Below are positions 1 through 7,655 of a stretch of 32,685 bases of DNA, piece after piece (positions within the stretch are counted from its first letter, which is position 1; the number at the start of each line of letters is the position of its first letter). Where the stretch lies: NCBI GenBank assembly GCA_031262465.1, contig JAISHQ010000064.1:1-32685 (forward strand), written 5' to 3'. The notes below the pieces were generated by a model, which was not told the origin of the DNA, ran no database searches, and was given only the letters and a program-made list of their open reading frames with translations. Source of the stretch: Rikenellaceae bacterium. GTDB lineage: Bacteria; Bacteroidota; Bacteroidia; Bacteroidales; Rikenellaceae. Both the position numbers and the translations under genes were made by a program.

Positions 1-239
1 ACCGGATTCCACCCCCGCAGTGCCGCGTAAACCGCCAGGCTACCAAACAATTGGATCGACAGCAAAAGGAGGTGCAGGCGCGAAAAAGTCACCTCTCTCG
101 GAGCGATGCGCGCAAACGAAAACAACAGCATGAAAAACAAGAGCCACGGCATCAAAAAAGCCGCCTCCGCCATCCACGAACGCTCCAATGCCCCAACTAT
201 CATCGCCACCGGCAACATATAATTCTTAAATCTCTGCAT
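1..239 (-). CDS. Partial membrane protein, possibly SBF/bile acid:sodium symporter-like
   Basis: An open frame starts at the ATG complementary to 237-239 and runs off the window edge, giving 79 codons without a stop. It begins MQRFKNYMLPVAMIVGALE and is strongly hydrophobic, with likely membrane segments at about residues 8-20, 24-44 and 55-75. The order 'short basic N-terminus, LPxAM helix, then MPWLLFFMLLFSF, basic turn, third helix' resembles the first helices of bile acid:sodium symporter (SBF/BASS) family proteins. That family call is by eye only; another multi-pass transporter is possible. The start is preceded by a purine-rich AAAAAGAAG. It lies downstream of a large palindromic repeat on the same strand as the arginine operon, and its own promoter would fall inside or next to that repeat. 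Confidence 0.55.
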   Translation of the reverse strand, partial: MQRFKNYMLPVAMIVGALERSWMAEAAFLMPWLLFFMLLFSFARIAPREVTFSRLHLLLLSIQLFGSLAVYAALRGWNP

Positions 240-270
240 CTTCTTTTTAACCTTTAACTGTTCTCGCTCT

Positions 271-794
271 GCCTCTGACTGCGACTTTTTAGAAAAGTCG
301 CCCAAAATCGTCGCCTTTTGAAAAAGGCGACACCGAAAACTTTTGTGCTTGTGTTGGCAGGTCGAAAATTCCCTGTGGGAACAATCCACTTATCCGGGAC
401 ACCCCTTTGCTTTCAAGCGAGCTTGAGCAGGGGTGTCTCGGACAAATGGCATTCAGCTCCTGCGGAGTGAATGTTTTCGCCCTGAAAATCACCAGCTATT
501 CCGTTTTGTCTGCGTCTTCAGATAAATAGAGAAGCGAAATTGTTTGCCCCAATTTGTAGAAAATTTGAATCCCTAATACACTGTTGCAGAATGTGTTCTC
601 AGGGCGATCACATTCGCCTGCGGGCGAATGCGTCTTGTTTTTCATGTCCCGCCCCAAGCTCGCTTGAAGGGCTGGGGACATGGAAAATAAGACGAAGTTC
701 CACAGGAATGATTGCCCTGCAAAGACAAGCAGAAAAGTTTTTGGGGCGCCTTTTTTCAAAAAGGCGCGATGGTTCTCTAAGAACAGTTGGAGGC
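271..794. repeat. Large palindromic repeat element, copy 1 (about 524 bp)
   Basis: A non-coding element bounded by imperfect inverted ends (GCCTCTGACTG on the left; the right end is the complement of GCCTCCAACTG). It consists of two inverted arms around a central spacer. Left arm hairpins: 281-301 (GCGACTTTT/AAAAGTCGC), 310-331 (GTCGCC-tract), 394-441 (stem CCGGGACACCCC with tip CAAGC-GA-GCTTG) and 450-473. Right arm hairpins in mirror order: 611-630 (CATTCGCC/GGCGAATG), 643-682 (stem CATGTCCC with tip CAAGC-TC-GCTTG), 746-767 (GCGCCTTTTTT/AAAAAGGCGC) and 772-784 (GTTCT/AGAAC). A second copy lies at 16177-16706. The right-hand part from about 716 to 787 is identical in both copies, while hairpin stems elsewhere differ in a compensatory way. 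It ends 7 bp beyond the stop of the rRNA methyltransferase gene. The short ORFs inside are not conserved between copies. Confidence 0.85.
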
Positions 795-801
795 TGAAAA
801 A

Positions 802-1992
802 TTACTCGACGTAAAGCACCAGCCCTTTGAGGTATTCGCCTTCGGGGTGGAAGATGTTGATCGGGTGGTCGGCGGGTTGGGTCAGTTGGTGGAGGATGCG
901 CACGTTGCGGCCGGCGACGACCGCCGCCGAGAAGACGGCTTGGCGAAAATGTTCGCGGGTGACGGCTTGCGAACAGCTGAAGGTAAAGAGAATCCCGCCC
1001 GGGGCTATCTTCATCATGGCCTGCGCGTTGAGCCGCTGATACCCTTTGAGCGCGTTGCCCAACACTTTGTGGTGTTTGGCAAAAGCGGGCGGGTCGAGGA
1101 TTATCAGGTTGTATGCTCCGTTGTCGACCCCTTTTAGGAACTCAAAGGTGTCGCTGGCGATCGCCCGGTGGGGTGCCTGTGCCCCGAAATTAAGTTCGAC
1201 ATTCTCCCGCGCTAACTCCACGGCCCGCTGGGAGCTGTCGACCGAGTCGACACTCGTCGCGCCGCCTTGCAGGGCATAGACAGAGAAGCCGCCGGTGTAA
1301 CTGAACGTGTTGAGCACCCGCCGCCCATGTGCGTAACGCCCCACTAAGGCGCGATTTTCCCGCTGGTCGATGAAAAAACCGGTCTTTTGACCCCGCTCCC
1401 AATTGACATGAAAGCGGTTGCCGTTTTCCATGACCGGCTCGTCGGACGGGGTGCCGTAGAGGTATCCGTCGACCGCGTCGATCCCCGCGTTATGGGGCAG
1501 GGTGCCGCTGCTCTTGTCAAAAATGGCGCGGATGCGGTCGCCGTAGAGCGCACGAATCGCCCGCACGATGGCCTCGCGGCTGTTGTACATCCCCACCGAA
1601 TGCGCCTGCATGACCGCCGTCGTCCCGTAAATATCGACCACTAAGCCCGGCAACGAGTCACCCTCGCCGTGGATCAAGCGGTAACAGGTAGTCTCCGTGC
1701 TGTCGCCTAAGCCCAACGCTTGACGCAGAGTATAAGCCTGTTGCAGGCGGCTGTTCCACCAACTATCTTCGATCACCTCGTCGCGAAACGACAAGACCCG
1801 CACGGCAATCGCCCCGACCTGACAGTGCCCCAGCGCAATAAATTGGTGGCGGCTGTCGTAAACCCGCACCAAATCGCCCTCATTCGGCTCACCGACAACA
1901 GATTCGATCGCCCCGGAAAATACCCAGGGGTGGAAGCGGAGCAGGGACTCTTCTTTGCCCCGTTTGAGGATAATTTCGGCCGGTTGCGTCAT
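802..1992 (-). CDS. rlmI: RlmI-like class I SAM-dependent 23S rRNA (cytosine-C5) methyltransferase
   Basis: A 396-residue protein matching the RlmI/RlmK family in length and layout: an N-terminal PUA-like RNA-binding domain (about residues 1-75), a central EEHYG-like region, and a Rossmann methyltransferase domain with NTFSYTGGFS (228-237, SAM-binding loop), DPPAF (300-304) and FSCSQ, where C340 is the likely catalytic cysteine. The family methylates C5 of a cytosine in 23S rRNA (C1962 in E. coli); the exact target here is inferred. The start at 1992 (MTQPAEIILKRGKEES) was chosen because the longer frame upstream overlaps the preceding exonuclease gene and lacks PUA-like sequence. It lies 14 bp downstream of the exonuclease stop, so the two are probably co-transcribed. 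A large palindromic repeat begins 7 bp after its stop. Confidence 0.9.
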   Translation of the reverse strand: MTQPAEIILKRGKEESLLRFHPWVFSGAIESVVGEPNEGDLVRVYDSRHQFIALGHCQVGAIAVRVLSFRDEVIEDSWWNSRLQQAYTLRQALGLGDSTETTCYRLIHGEGDSLPGLVVDIYGTTAVMQAHSVGMYNSREAIVRAIRALYGDRIRAIFDKSSGTLPHNAGIDAVDGYLYGTPSDEPVMENGNRFHVNWERGQKTGFFIDQRENRALVGRYAHGRRVLNTFSYTGGFSVYALQGGATSVDSVDSSQRAVELARENVELNFGAQAPHRAIASDTFEFLKGVDNGAYNLIILDPPAFAKHHKVLGNALKGYQRLNAQAMMKIAPGGILFTFSCSQAVTREHFRQAVFSAAVVAGRNVRILHQLTQPADHPINIFHPEGEYLKGLVLYVE

Positions 1993-2006
1993 ACGATGGG
2001 GGTAAA

Positions 2007-2588
2007 TTATCGGTGTATTTCGGTCAGTTTCAGGTAGATTTCGCGGCAGGCCCACGCATCGGTGGCCGCATAGAGCTGTTGGGCGGGGGTGAGCACCTGC
2101 GCCTCCCAATTGCTCAGCCGCTGGGCTTTGGAGATGCGGACACCCAACACAATGGCCGAGACCTTGCGCACGCTCAAATCGCGGATACCGTACTGACCCA
2201 CAATGGATTGGATGTCGACAAATCCGCCGGGGGTGAAGGGGGTCTGCTTCTGAATGCCCTTGATGTCGTCGCGGATCGAAGCACCCACCTTGACGATGCG
2301 CTCGTCGCCTAAAATCGCAAGCATCTCCGAAGAAAGCGGCAATTTATTGATTCTGAACAGGAAAGCTGTATCATCCGAAGAGAGTTGCACCAACGCCATT
2401 TGATTGACCTTCCCCTTTTGGAACGCGGGACGGGTCTCGGTGTCGAAGCCAATGACCCCGCACCGGCTCAGGGCTTGGGCGGCCTGTTCCATGGTCGGCA
2501 GGTCGTCGACCACAACAATCCGCCCATTGAACGCACCGCCGGGCAGGGCGCTGATCTCCTCGTTGGATATGCTTTCGGCGTAGGTCAT
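2007..2588 (-). CDS. 3'-5' exonuclease, DEDDy (RNase D/WRN-like)
   Basis: A 193-residue single-domain exonuclease. The DEDDy residues are visible: D49 and E51 in GFDTET, D107/D108 in ASIRDDIKG, and Y173/D177 in YAATDAW. The family removes nucleotides from 3' ends of RNA or DNA with two metal ions; there is no HRDC domain, so this is the short stand-alone form common in Bacteroidota rather than full RNase D. The substrate is unknown. It is followed after 14 bp by the rlmI-like gene, which suggests an RNA-related pair. A 100-bp AT-rich palindromic repeat separates it from argB upstream, so it may be read through from the arginine operon or start from a promoter in that gap. Confidence 0.9.
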   Translation of the reverse strand: MTYAESISNEEISALPGGAFNGRIVVVDDLPTMEQAAQALSRCGVIGFDTETRPAFQKGKVNQMALVQLSSDDTAFLFRINKLPLSSEMLAILGDERIVKVGASIRDDIKGIQKQTPFTPGGFVDIQSIVGQYGIRDLSVRKVSAIVLGVRISKAQRLSNWEAQVLTPAQQLYAATDAWACREIYLKLTEIHR

Positions 2589-2590
2589 TT

Positions 2591-2693
2591 TGAATTATGA
2601 GTTATGAATTATGAATTATGAATTGGGGCTTCGCCGCACAAAAAAGCAAGGCCGAGTAAAAACCAATAATTCATAATTTATAATTCATAATTA
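2591..2693. repeat. MITE-like repeat, copy 1: AATTATGAATT ends with a GC-rich core
   Basis: Tandem units of AATTATGA on the left and AATTCATAA on the right form inverted ends around a core at 2625-2656 (GGGGCTTCGCCGC, an A-run, then AAGGCCGAG). The same core, with two differences, occurs in the opposite orientation at 14010-14042. The right end supplies the stop codon region of argB: its TAA at 2691-2693 lies within the terminal AATTATGA sequence. No coding capacity is seen. It is probably a non-autonomous mobile element or a short structured repeat. Confidence 0.75.
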
Positions 2694-3470
2694 CTTGTTT
2701 CTTAGCGTCGTTCCGCCGTAGCCGGGTTGGGAGAGCATTTCGGCGTTGCAGATGACGACGGAGCGGACTCCTCCGGCGATCGCTTTGAAGGCGTTTTCGA
2801 GCTTGGGGATCATCCCTTCGGAGACGATGCCCTGGGCCTTCAGTTCGGCGAAATAGGCCGGGGTAATCTCGGGCAGGACAGAGGTTTCGTCGTTGACATC
2901 CAACAGCACGCCCGCTTTTTCAAAGCAGTAAACCAATTCGACCTCGTCGATCGCCGACATCCCCAGCGCGATGGTCTGCGCCACCGTGTCGGCATTGGTG
3001 TTGAGCAGGTCGCCCGCTTCGGAGGCGGTGATTGGCGCGACAACGAGGGTAAACCCGCCCTCGATCAGCGTTTGGGCTGTTCTGATGCCGAATTTTTCGG
3101 GAATCGGGTCGCCCACAAAGCCGTAATCGACCGGGCTGGCGGCGCGCTTTTGGGAGACAATCAGCCGACCGTCGGCCCCGCTCAGCCCCAGCGCGTTGCA
3201 CCCCAAAGTTTGCAGGCGGTTGACGATCGACTTGTTGATCCACCCGGCATAGACCATCGTAACCACCTGAAGCGTAGGGGCATCCGTCACCCGGCGGCCG
3301 TCGATCATTTGCGTCTCAATGCCGAGCGATTTCGAAATGGCCGTGGCGATCTTTCCGCCGCCGTGAACCAATATTTTATCGCCCTCCAACGCCGCGAAAT
3401 CGGAGAGAAAACGGGAGAGCTTCTCCGGGTTATCGACAACGTTTCCTCCGATTTTTATGACCTTTATCAT
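2691..3470 (-). CDS. argB: Acetylglutamate kinase (ArgB)
   Basis: A 259-residue amino-acid kinase family protein catalysing phosphorylation of N-acyl-glutamate, the second step of arginine synthesis. Visible features are KIGGN (6-10), the glycine-rich HGGGK (36-40), LSGADGRL in the middle and NADTVAQTIA near the C-terminal half. Length fits the short ArgB form (about 260). The ATG overlaps the argD stop by 4 bases (3467-3470), so the two are translationally coupled. Some Bacteroides use N-succinyl rather than N-acetyl intermediates; the transcarbamylase that would decide this is not in the window, so the acyl group is left open. The TAA stop lies inside the adjacent AT-rich repeat. Confidence 0.95.
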   Translation of the reverse strand: MIKVIKIGGNVVDNPEKLSRFLSDFAALEGDKILVHGGGKIATAISKSLGIETQMIDGRRVTDAPTLQVVTMVYAGWINKSIVNRLQTLGCNALGLSGADGRLIVSQKRAASPVDYGFVGDPIPEKFGIRTAQTLIEGGFTLVVAPITASEAGDLLNTNADTVAQTIALGMSAIDEVELVYCFEKAGVLLDVNDETSVLPEITPAYFAELKAQGIVSEGMIPKLENAFKAIAGGVRSVVICNAEMLSQPGYGGTTLRNK

Positions 3471-4612
3471 AGCTCAGAATCAGCTAATTGCTTTCGGAAT
3501 GACGTAAGGAAAATATCCGCCTGCTCGCGAGTCAAGTTGAGCGGAGGCAGGATGCGCACCGTGTTTTTGTTGCCCGAACCGCTGACGAAAACGTGCTCGT
3601 CGAAGAGCATCCGTTTGCGCAGGGAGGCCGTGTCGAAGGGCAGTTCGATCCCGATCATCATCCCCCGACCACGTACCTCTTTGACTTCCGGTATTTTACG
3701 CAGTTCGTCGATCAGGTACTGCCCCAACAGGGCGGCATTTTCCATCAGGTTTTCTTCGCAGATCACGTCGGTCACGGCAATGGCGGCGGCACACGCTAAG
3801 TGGTTGCCCCCGAACGTGGTGCCCAACATTCCGTACTTCGGGGCGATGTGCGGGGCGATAGAGATAGCACCGATCGGGAAGCCGTTGGCGATCCCTTTGG
3901 CCATCGAATAGATGTCGGCGTTGACCCCCGCCCAATCGTGTGAATAGTATTTGCCCGTTCGTCCGCACCCGCACTGCACCGCGTCGGCGATGTAAACCGC
4001 GCCATAACGGTCACACAGGCTCCGGATCGCGCGCAGAAATTCCGAAGTGGCCGGAACGATGCCCGCCACGCCCTGAATGCCCTCGACGATAACGCCCGCG
4101 ATTTCGTCGGGGTGTTGCTCAAAAACCTTTTCGAGTGCCTCCACGTCGTTCATCGGCGAGAAAATCACGTGATCGGTCTCGTTGACCGGCGCGACGATTT
4201 TCGGGTTGTCGGTGGCGGCAACGGCCAGCGAGGTACGCCCGTGGAACGCCCCGGTGAAAGCGATGATTTTCGAGCGGCCGGTATGGAACGAGGCCAGCTT
4301 CATCGCATTTTCGTTGGCCTCCGCGCCCGAGTTGCAGAGGAAAAGCTGGTAATCGGTTTTTCCGGAAAGCTCGCCCAATTTCTCGGCCAGCGTGTGTTGC
4401 AGGCCGATAATCACCGAGTTGGAGTAAAAACCGATGCGGCTGAGTTGTTCGCTGATCGTCTTTACATAATGGGGGTGGGTATGGCCGATCGAAATCACGG
4501 CATGGCCGCCGTACATATCGAGGTATTTGTTCCCCTCCGTGTCCCACAACCAAGCCCCCTCGGCCCGTTGCAGGTCGATGTCGTAGACGGGGTAAACGTC
4601 GAATAGTTTCAT
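3467..4612 (-). CDS. argD: Acetylornithine (or succinylornithine) aminotransferase (ArgD)
   Basis: A 381-residue class III PLP aminotransferase converting N-acyl-glutamate semialdehyde to N-acyl-ornithine. NSGAEANENAMKLA (94-107) is the phosphate-binding segment, D210 lies in the ADAVQCGCGRTG motif, and K239 in YSMAKGIANGFPIGA is the PLP Schiff-base lysine. Length is normal for ArgD. The start at 4612 gives MKLFDVYPVYDI, typical of Bacteroidota ArgD. It sits 11 bp after argC and overlaps argB by 4 bp, in one operon. Confidence 0.95.
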   Translation of the reverse strand: MKLFDVYPVYDIDLQRAEGAWLWDTEGNKYLDMYGGHAVISIGHTHPHYVKTISEQLSRIGFYSNSVIIGLQHTLAEKLGELSGKTDYQLFLCNSGAEANENAMKLASFHTGRSKIIAFTGAFHGRTSLAVAATDNPKIVAPVNETDHVIFSPMNDVEALEKVFEQHPDEIAGVIVEGIQGVAGIVPATSEFLRAIRSLCDRYGAVYIADAVQCGCGRTGKYYSHDWAGVNADIYSMAKGIANGFPIGAISIAPHIAPKYGMLGTTFGGNHLACAAAIAVTDVICEENLMENAALLGQYLIDELRKIPEVKEVRGRGMMIGIELPFDTASLRKRMLFDEHVFVSGSGNKNTVRILPPLNLTREQADIFLTSFRKQLADSEL

Positions 4613-4623
4613 TTCTCTTTGTT

Positions 4624-5607
4624 TTAAAAAGCGGAGGCCTTTAGCCGTAAACCGGAGTCCTCTGGCAAATCGAACAGCAGATTCAGGTTTTGTACGGCCT
4701 GACCGCTTGCGCCTTTGAGCAGATTGTCTATCGTGCTGGTTATCAGCAGTTTATCGCCGTGTTTTTCGAGCGCGACGAGGCATTTGTTGGTGTTGACCAC
4801 CTGTTTCAGGTTGATCGGGCCGTCGCTCACGTGGGTAAACGCGGCCTCGCGGTAATAGGCCTTGTAGAGGTCGAGGGCCTCGGAGAGGCTTCCGGCAAAA
4901 TCGGTGTAGATCGAGGCAAAAATGCCCCGCGTAAAGTCGCCCCGGTAGGGGATAAAGCGGATCGAAGCGTCGAAGCCGGGTTGCAGGGTGTGCAAGGTCT
5001 CGCCGATCTCGTTCAGGTGCTGATGCTCAAAGGCTTTGTAGATCGAAACGTTGTTGGCTCGCCACGTAAAATGGGTGGTCGCCGAGAGTGCCTGCCCGGC
5101 ACCGGTCGAACCGGTCGTGGCCGAAATATGTACATCGCTCTTCAACAGTCCGGCGGCGGCCAACGGCAACAGCCCCAATTGCAGGCAGGTGGCAAAACAG
5201 CCGGGGTTGGCGATGGCCTGCGCCCCACGGATCGCCTCGCGGTTCACCTCCGGCAGACCGTAGACAAAGCGGTGATTCGCGCTTTGGGTGCGGGTGTGCA
5301 GGCGGAAATCTTGACTCAGGTCGATCACCTTTACGTGAGCGGGCACCTCGTTGCGCTCCATGAACTTCACAGCGGCTCCGTGGCCGACGCACAGGATCAG
5401 CACATCGACATCGTAAGACAAGGTGTCGGTGAATTTCATCTCGGTATCGCCCAACAGGTCGGTATGAACCTGATAGAGCGGGTTGCCGGCGTTGCTTTCG
5501 CTGTGGACATAAGCCAATTGCACCTGCGGGTGGTTAAGCAGAAGCCGGATGGCCTCGCCCCCCGTGTAACCGGCACCGCCGATGATGGCCGCTTGGATGG
5601 TTTTCAT
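4624..5607 (-). CDS. argC: N-acetyl-gamma-glutamyl-phosphate reductase (ArgC)
   Basis: A 327-residue NAD(P)H-dependent reductase that turns N-acyl-glutamyl phosphate into the semialdehyde. The nucleotide-binding motif IIGGAGYTGGE is at 8-18 and the active-site cysteine C137 is in NPGCFAT; STGAG in the middle and HRHQ-like residues in EHQHLNEI are also family features. Length fits the short type. Its ATG (5605-5607) is three bases after the argG stop, so it is in the same transcript. Confidence 0.95.
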   Translation of the reverse strand: MKTIQAAIIGGAGYTGGEAIRLLLNHPQVQLAYVHSESNAGNPLYQVHTDLLGDTEMKFTDTLSYDVDVLILCVGHGAAVKFMERNEVPAHVKVIDLSQDFRLHTRTQSANHRFVYGLPEVNREAIRGAQAIANPGCFATCLQLGLLPLAAAGLLKSDVHISATTGSTGAGQALSATTHFTWRANNVSIYKAFEHQHLNEIGETLHTLQPGFDASIRFIPYRGDFTRGIFASIYTDFAGSLSEALDLYKAYYREAAFTHVSDGPINLKQVVNTNKCLVALEKHGDKLLITSTIDNLLKGASGQAVQNLNLLFDLPEDSGLRLKASAF

Positions 5608-5610
5608 GGA

Positions 5611-6798
5611 TTATTCCTCATTTATTTTCCGGTACATAGACACCTGATTCCCAAAAATTTTGGAGAACCCTTTCACGTCTTCACCCGTCCAATTGGCCAT
5701 GGTTTCGCCATAAGCTCCGAACTTGTTCGACATCAGGTCGTGCGTGCTCTCGATGCCGATCACATCGAAGCGATAGGGCGCGAGGTCGACAAAGACATCG
5801 CCCGAAACCTGTTTCTGACTGCTTTCGAGCATCGCCTCCATGTCGCGCATCACCGGGTCAAAATATTGACCCTCGTGGAGGTAGTTGCCGTAAAAGGCCG
5901 AAATTTGGTCTTTCCAGAACAATTGCCACTTGGTCAGCGTGTGTTTTTCGAGCAGGTGGTGCGATTTGATGATAATCATTGGCGCGGCCGCCTCGAAGCC
6001 CACGCGCCCTTTGATGCCGATGATCGTGTCGCCCACGTGCATCCCGCGACCGACCGCATAGGGTGCCGCGATTTTTTGCAACCCGCGGATGCCCTCGATC
6101 CGGTCGTCGTAGCGTGTGCCGTCGATAGCGACCAATTCGCCCTGCTCAAAGGTCAGCGTGACGCGCCGGGGTTCGGTGGCCGTGAGTTGGCTCGGATAGG
6201 CCGCTTCGGGCAAGGTTTCGGAGGAGGTCAATGTTTCCCGACCGCCGACCGAGGTGCCCCAAACGCCTTGATTGATCGAGTATTCGGCCTTTTTGAAGTC
6301 GAAGTCGACCCCGTGCGAGCGCAGGTATTCGATCTCCTGCTCGCGGCTCAAGCGCATTTCGCGGATCAGCGCGATCACCTCGATTTCGGGTGCAACGATG
6401 CCGAAAATCAGGTCGAAACGCACTTGGTCGTTACCCGCGCCAGTCGAACCGTGGCAGATGTAATCGGCACCGATCGCTTTGGCGTACTCGGCCACAGCCG
6501 TCGCCTGCACAATGCGTTCGGAGCTGACCGAAATGGGGTAGGTGCCGTTTTTGAGGACGTTGCCGAAGATCATGTACTTGATCGTGTCGTTGTAATATTG
6601 TTGCGAAACGTCTAAGCGCACGTAGTTTTTCACGCCCAACGCCCGGGCGCGGCTCTCAATTTTCTGAAGTTCTTCCGGCGAAAATCCGCCCGTATCGGCC
6701 AGGGCCGCATACACTTCCAACCCCATATCCTGAGCAAGGTAAATCGCACAAAACGAGGTATCTAATCCACCGCTAAAGGCTAAAACCACTTTTTTCAT
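5611..6798 (-). CDS. argG: Argininosuccinate synthase (ArgG)
   Basis: A 395-residue enzyme condensing citrulline and aspartate with ATP to argininosuccinate. The ATP-pyrophosphatase P-loop SGGLDTS is at 9-15; STGAGNDQVRF carries the aspartate/citrulline-binding residues. Length is standard (about 400). It follows the GNAT gene by 32 bp and precedes argC by 3 bp. The transcript order GNAT-argG-argC-argD resembles the arginine cluster of Bacteroides as I recall it. Confidence 0.97.
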   Translation of the reverse strand: MKKVVLAFSGGLDTSFCAIYLAQDMGLEVYAALADTGGFSPEELQKIESRARALGVKNYVRLDVSQQYYNDTIKYMIFGNVLKNGTYPISVSSERIVQATAVAEYAKAIGADYICHGSTGAGNDQVRFDLIFGIVAPEIEVIALIREMRLSREQEIEYLRSHGVDFDFKKAEYSINQGVWGTSVGGRETLTSSETLPEAAYPSQLTATEPRRVTLTFEQGELVAIDGTRYDDRIEGIRGLQKIAAPYAVGRGMHVGDTIIGIKGRVGFEAAAPMIIIKSHHLLEKHTLTKWQLFWKDQISAFYGNYLHEGQYFDPVMRDMEAMLESSQKQVSGDVFVDLAPYRFDVIGIESTHDLMSNKFGAYGETMANWTGEDVKGFSKIFGNQVSMYRKINEE

Positions 6799-6830
6799 CT
6801 TCGGCTATTTTTTTATTATTTACGTTTCAT

Positions 6831-7418
6831 TTATTGCAAATCAGGATCGTCAGGTTTTTGTACCTTTTCTTTATCCACCGCCGGGTCGAACAACATGGCC
6901 GTGCAGAGGCAGTTTTTCCGATCCTTGCTCTGGAGGATCGGGTAGTTGACACAGCTCTCGCACCCCTTCCAAAAGTTGTCGTCGTCCGTCAGCTCGGAGT
7001 AGATCACCGGACGGTAACCCAGGTCGCTGTTGATCTTCATCACCGGCAGACCGGTCGTCAGCCCGAAGAGCTTAGCCCCCGGGAACTTCTTGAGCGACAG
7101 GAAGAACGTCTTGGTCTTGATGGCGCGCGCCAAGCCGATGCGCCGGTACTCGGGGTTGATGATAAGCCCCGAATTGACCACATACAGCCCGTGACCCCAG
7201 GTCTCGATGTAGCTGAACCCGGCCCAAGAGCCGTCCTCTTTTTTCAGGGCGATCACCGCCTTGCCCTCGCGCATCTTCATGGCCACATATTCCGGCGAAC
7301 GGCGGGCGATGCCCGTTCCGCGCGCCCGAGCCGAACTGGCCATCTCGGCACAAATCTCTTCGGCGTACTTTACGTGCGATTCGTTGGCTACGAGTACATC
7401 AAAATCGTTGATTGTCAT
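6831..7418 (-). CDS. GNAT N-acetyltransferase, first structural gene of the arginine operon (ArgA-like)
   Basis: A 195-residue GNAT-fold protein. The acetyl-CoA-binding region is around NPEYRRIGLARAIKTK (88-103). The C-terminal part holds four cysteines, C153, C156, C170 and C172 (CESC and CLC), which could bind a metal; this is unusual for simple GNATs but, as I recall, is conserved in Bacteroidota relatives. Its position at the head of the operon suggests that it acylates glutamate (acetyl or succinyl) as the committed step, because no classical argA or argJ is seen here; that role is inferred. The start at 7418 is about 120 bp downstream of an arginine-rich leader peptide. No Shine-Dalgarno site is evident. 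Confidence 0.8.
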   Translation of the reverse strand: MTINDFDVLVANESHVKYAEEICAEMASSARARGTGIARRSPEYVAMKMREGKAVIALKKEDGSWAGFSYIETWGHGLYVVNSGLIINPEYRRIGLARAIKTKTFFLSLKKFPGAKLFGLTTGLPVMKINSDLGYRPVIYSELTDDDNFWKGCESCVNYPILQSKDRKNCLCTAMLFDPAVDKEKVQKPDDPDLQ

Positions 7419-7463
7419 TGTACTTGCTGGTAAAAATAAAAAGAATTGACGACAAATAAAAAT

Positions 7464-7536
7464 TGGAGTTTCTCGGGGGCGGCAGCTTTCCGCCTGCCCG
7501 GGGTGTAGATGGGTGCTCCGGCCCGGAGCCGGGCGG
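7464..7536 (-). promoter_or_regulatory. Candidate attenuator: competing hairpins after the Arg leader peptide
   Basis: On the minus-strand RNA, right after the leader-peptide stop, CCGCCCGG (7529-7536) can pair with CCGGGCAGG (7493-7501), with one bulge. The latter also forms the 5' arm of a strong hairpin at 7474-7500 (CGGG-GGCGG paired with CCGCC-CCCG, CA bulge, loop AAAGCUG). These pairings exclude each other, as in antiterminator/terminator switches. CCGCCCGG can also fold locally, as GCCCGG/CCGGGC, or a neighbouring GCTCC/GGAGC hairpin (7515-7529) can form. A U-rich stretch (AATTTTTATTTG, 7453-7464) follows the 3' hairpin by about 10 nt, longer than in a textbook terminator, so the terminator role is inferred. 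Confidence 0.55.
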
Positions 7537-7537
7537 T

Positions 7538-7633
7538 CTATCGTCGTCGTCGTTCGGTGGAGAACATGGCCAAAGCGGCGCTGTCGTCAGACAGTGCCCT
7601 ATTGAGCGGGAGGATGGAAAGGAAATACGCCAT
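7538..7633 (-). CDS. Putative arginine-operon leader peptide ending in four Arg codons
   Basis: A 31-codon ORF in the leader of the arginine operon. It starts MAYFLSILPL and ends STERRRR before TAG; the last four sense codons are CGA-CGA-CGA-CGA (7541-7552), and one more Arg (AGG) occurs earlier. The start is about 17 nt downstream of the predicted transcription start and about 120 nt before the GNAT gene. There is no similarity to a protein family. Its position, size, terminal run of codons for the pathway's end product and the hairpins directly after the stop together match leader peptides that sense charged tRNA by ribosome stalling. No ArgR-type repressor gene is visible in the window. 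Confidence 0.75.
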   Translation of the reverse strand: MAYFLSILPLNRALSDDSAALAMFSTERRRR

Positions 7634-7655
7634 TGTTTTGTTCTCTATGAGGGGA

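Noticed and set aside
51-257. A 68-codon plus-strand ORF at the window start
   Set aside because: Its composition (Arg, Gln, His-rich) is that of an antisense frame; the minus-strand frame encodes a membrane protein.
289-759. Short ORFs on both strands inside palindromic element copy 1 (and 16310-16579 in copy 2)
   Set aside because: The frames are not preserved between the two copies, whereas stem pairing is; the DNA is best read as non-coding structure.
2591-2693. Repeated AATTATGA units as a small CRISPR or direct-repeat array
   Set aside because: Units are contiguous 8-11 bp AT-rich repeats with no spacers; they form inverted ends of a MITE-like element.
2727-3911. A 394-codon plus-strand ORF opposite argB and argD
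   Set aside because: Antisense shadow of clear arginine genes; no recognisable domain, signal peptide or promoter.
4690-6615. A 641-codon plus-strand ORF opposite argC and argG
   Set aside because: It is a shadow: long open antisense frames are expected in GC-rich genes, and both argC and argG opposite it are unambiguous.
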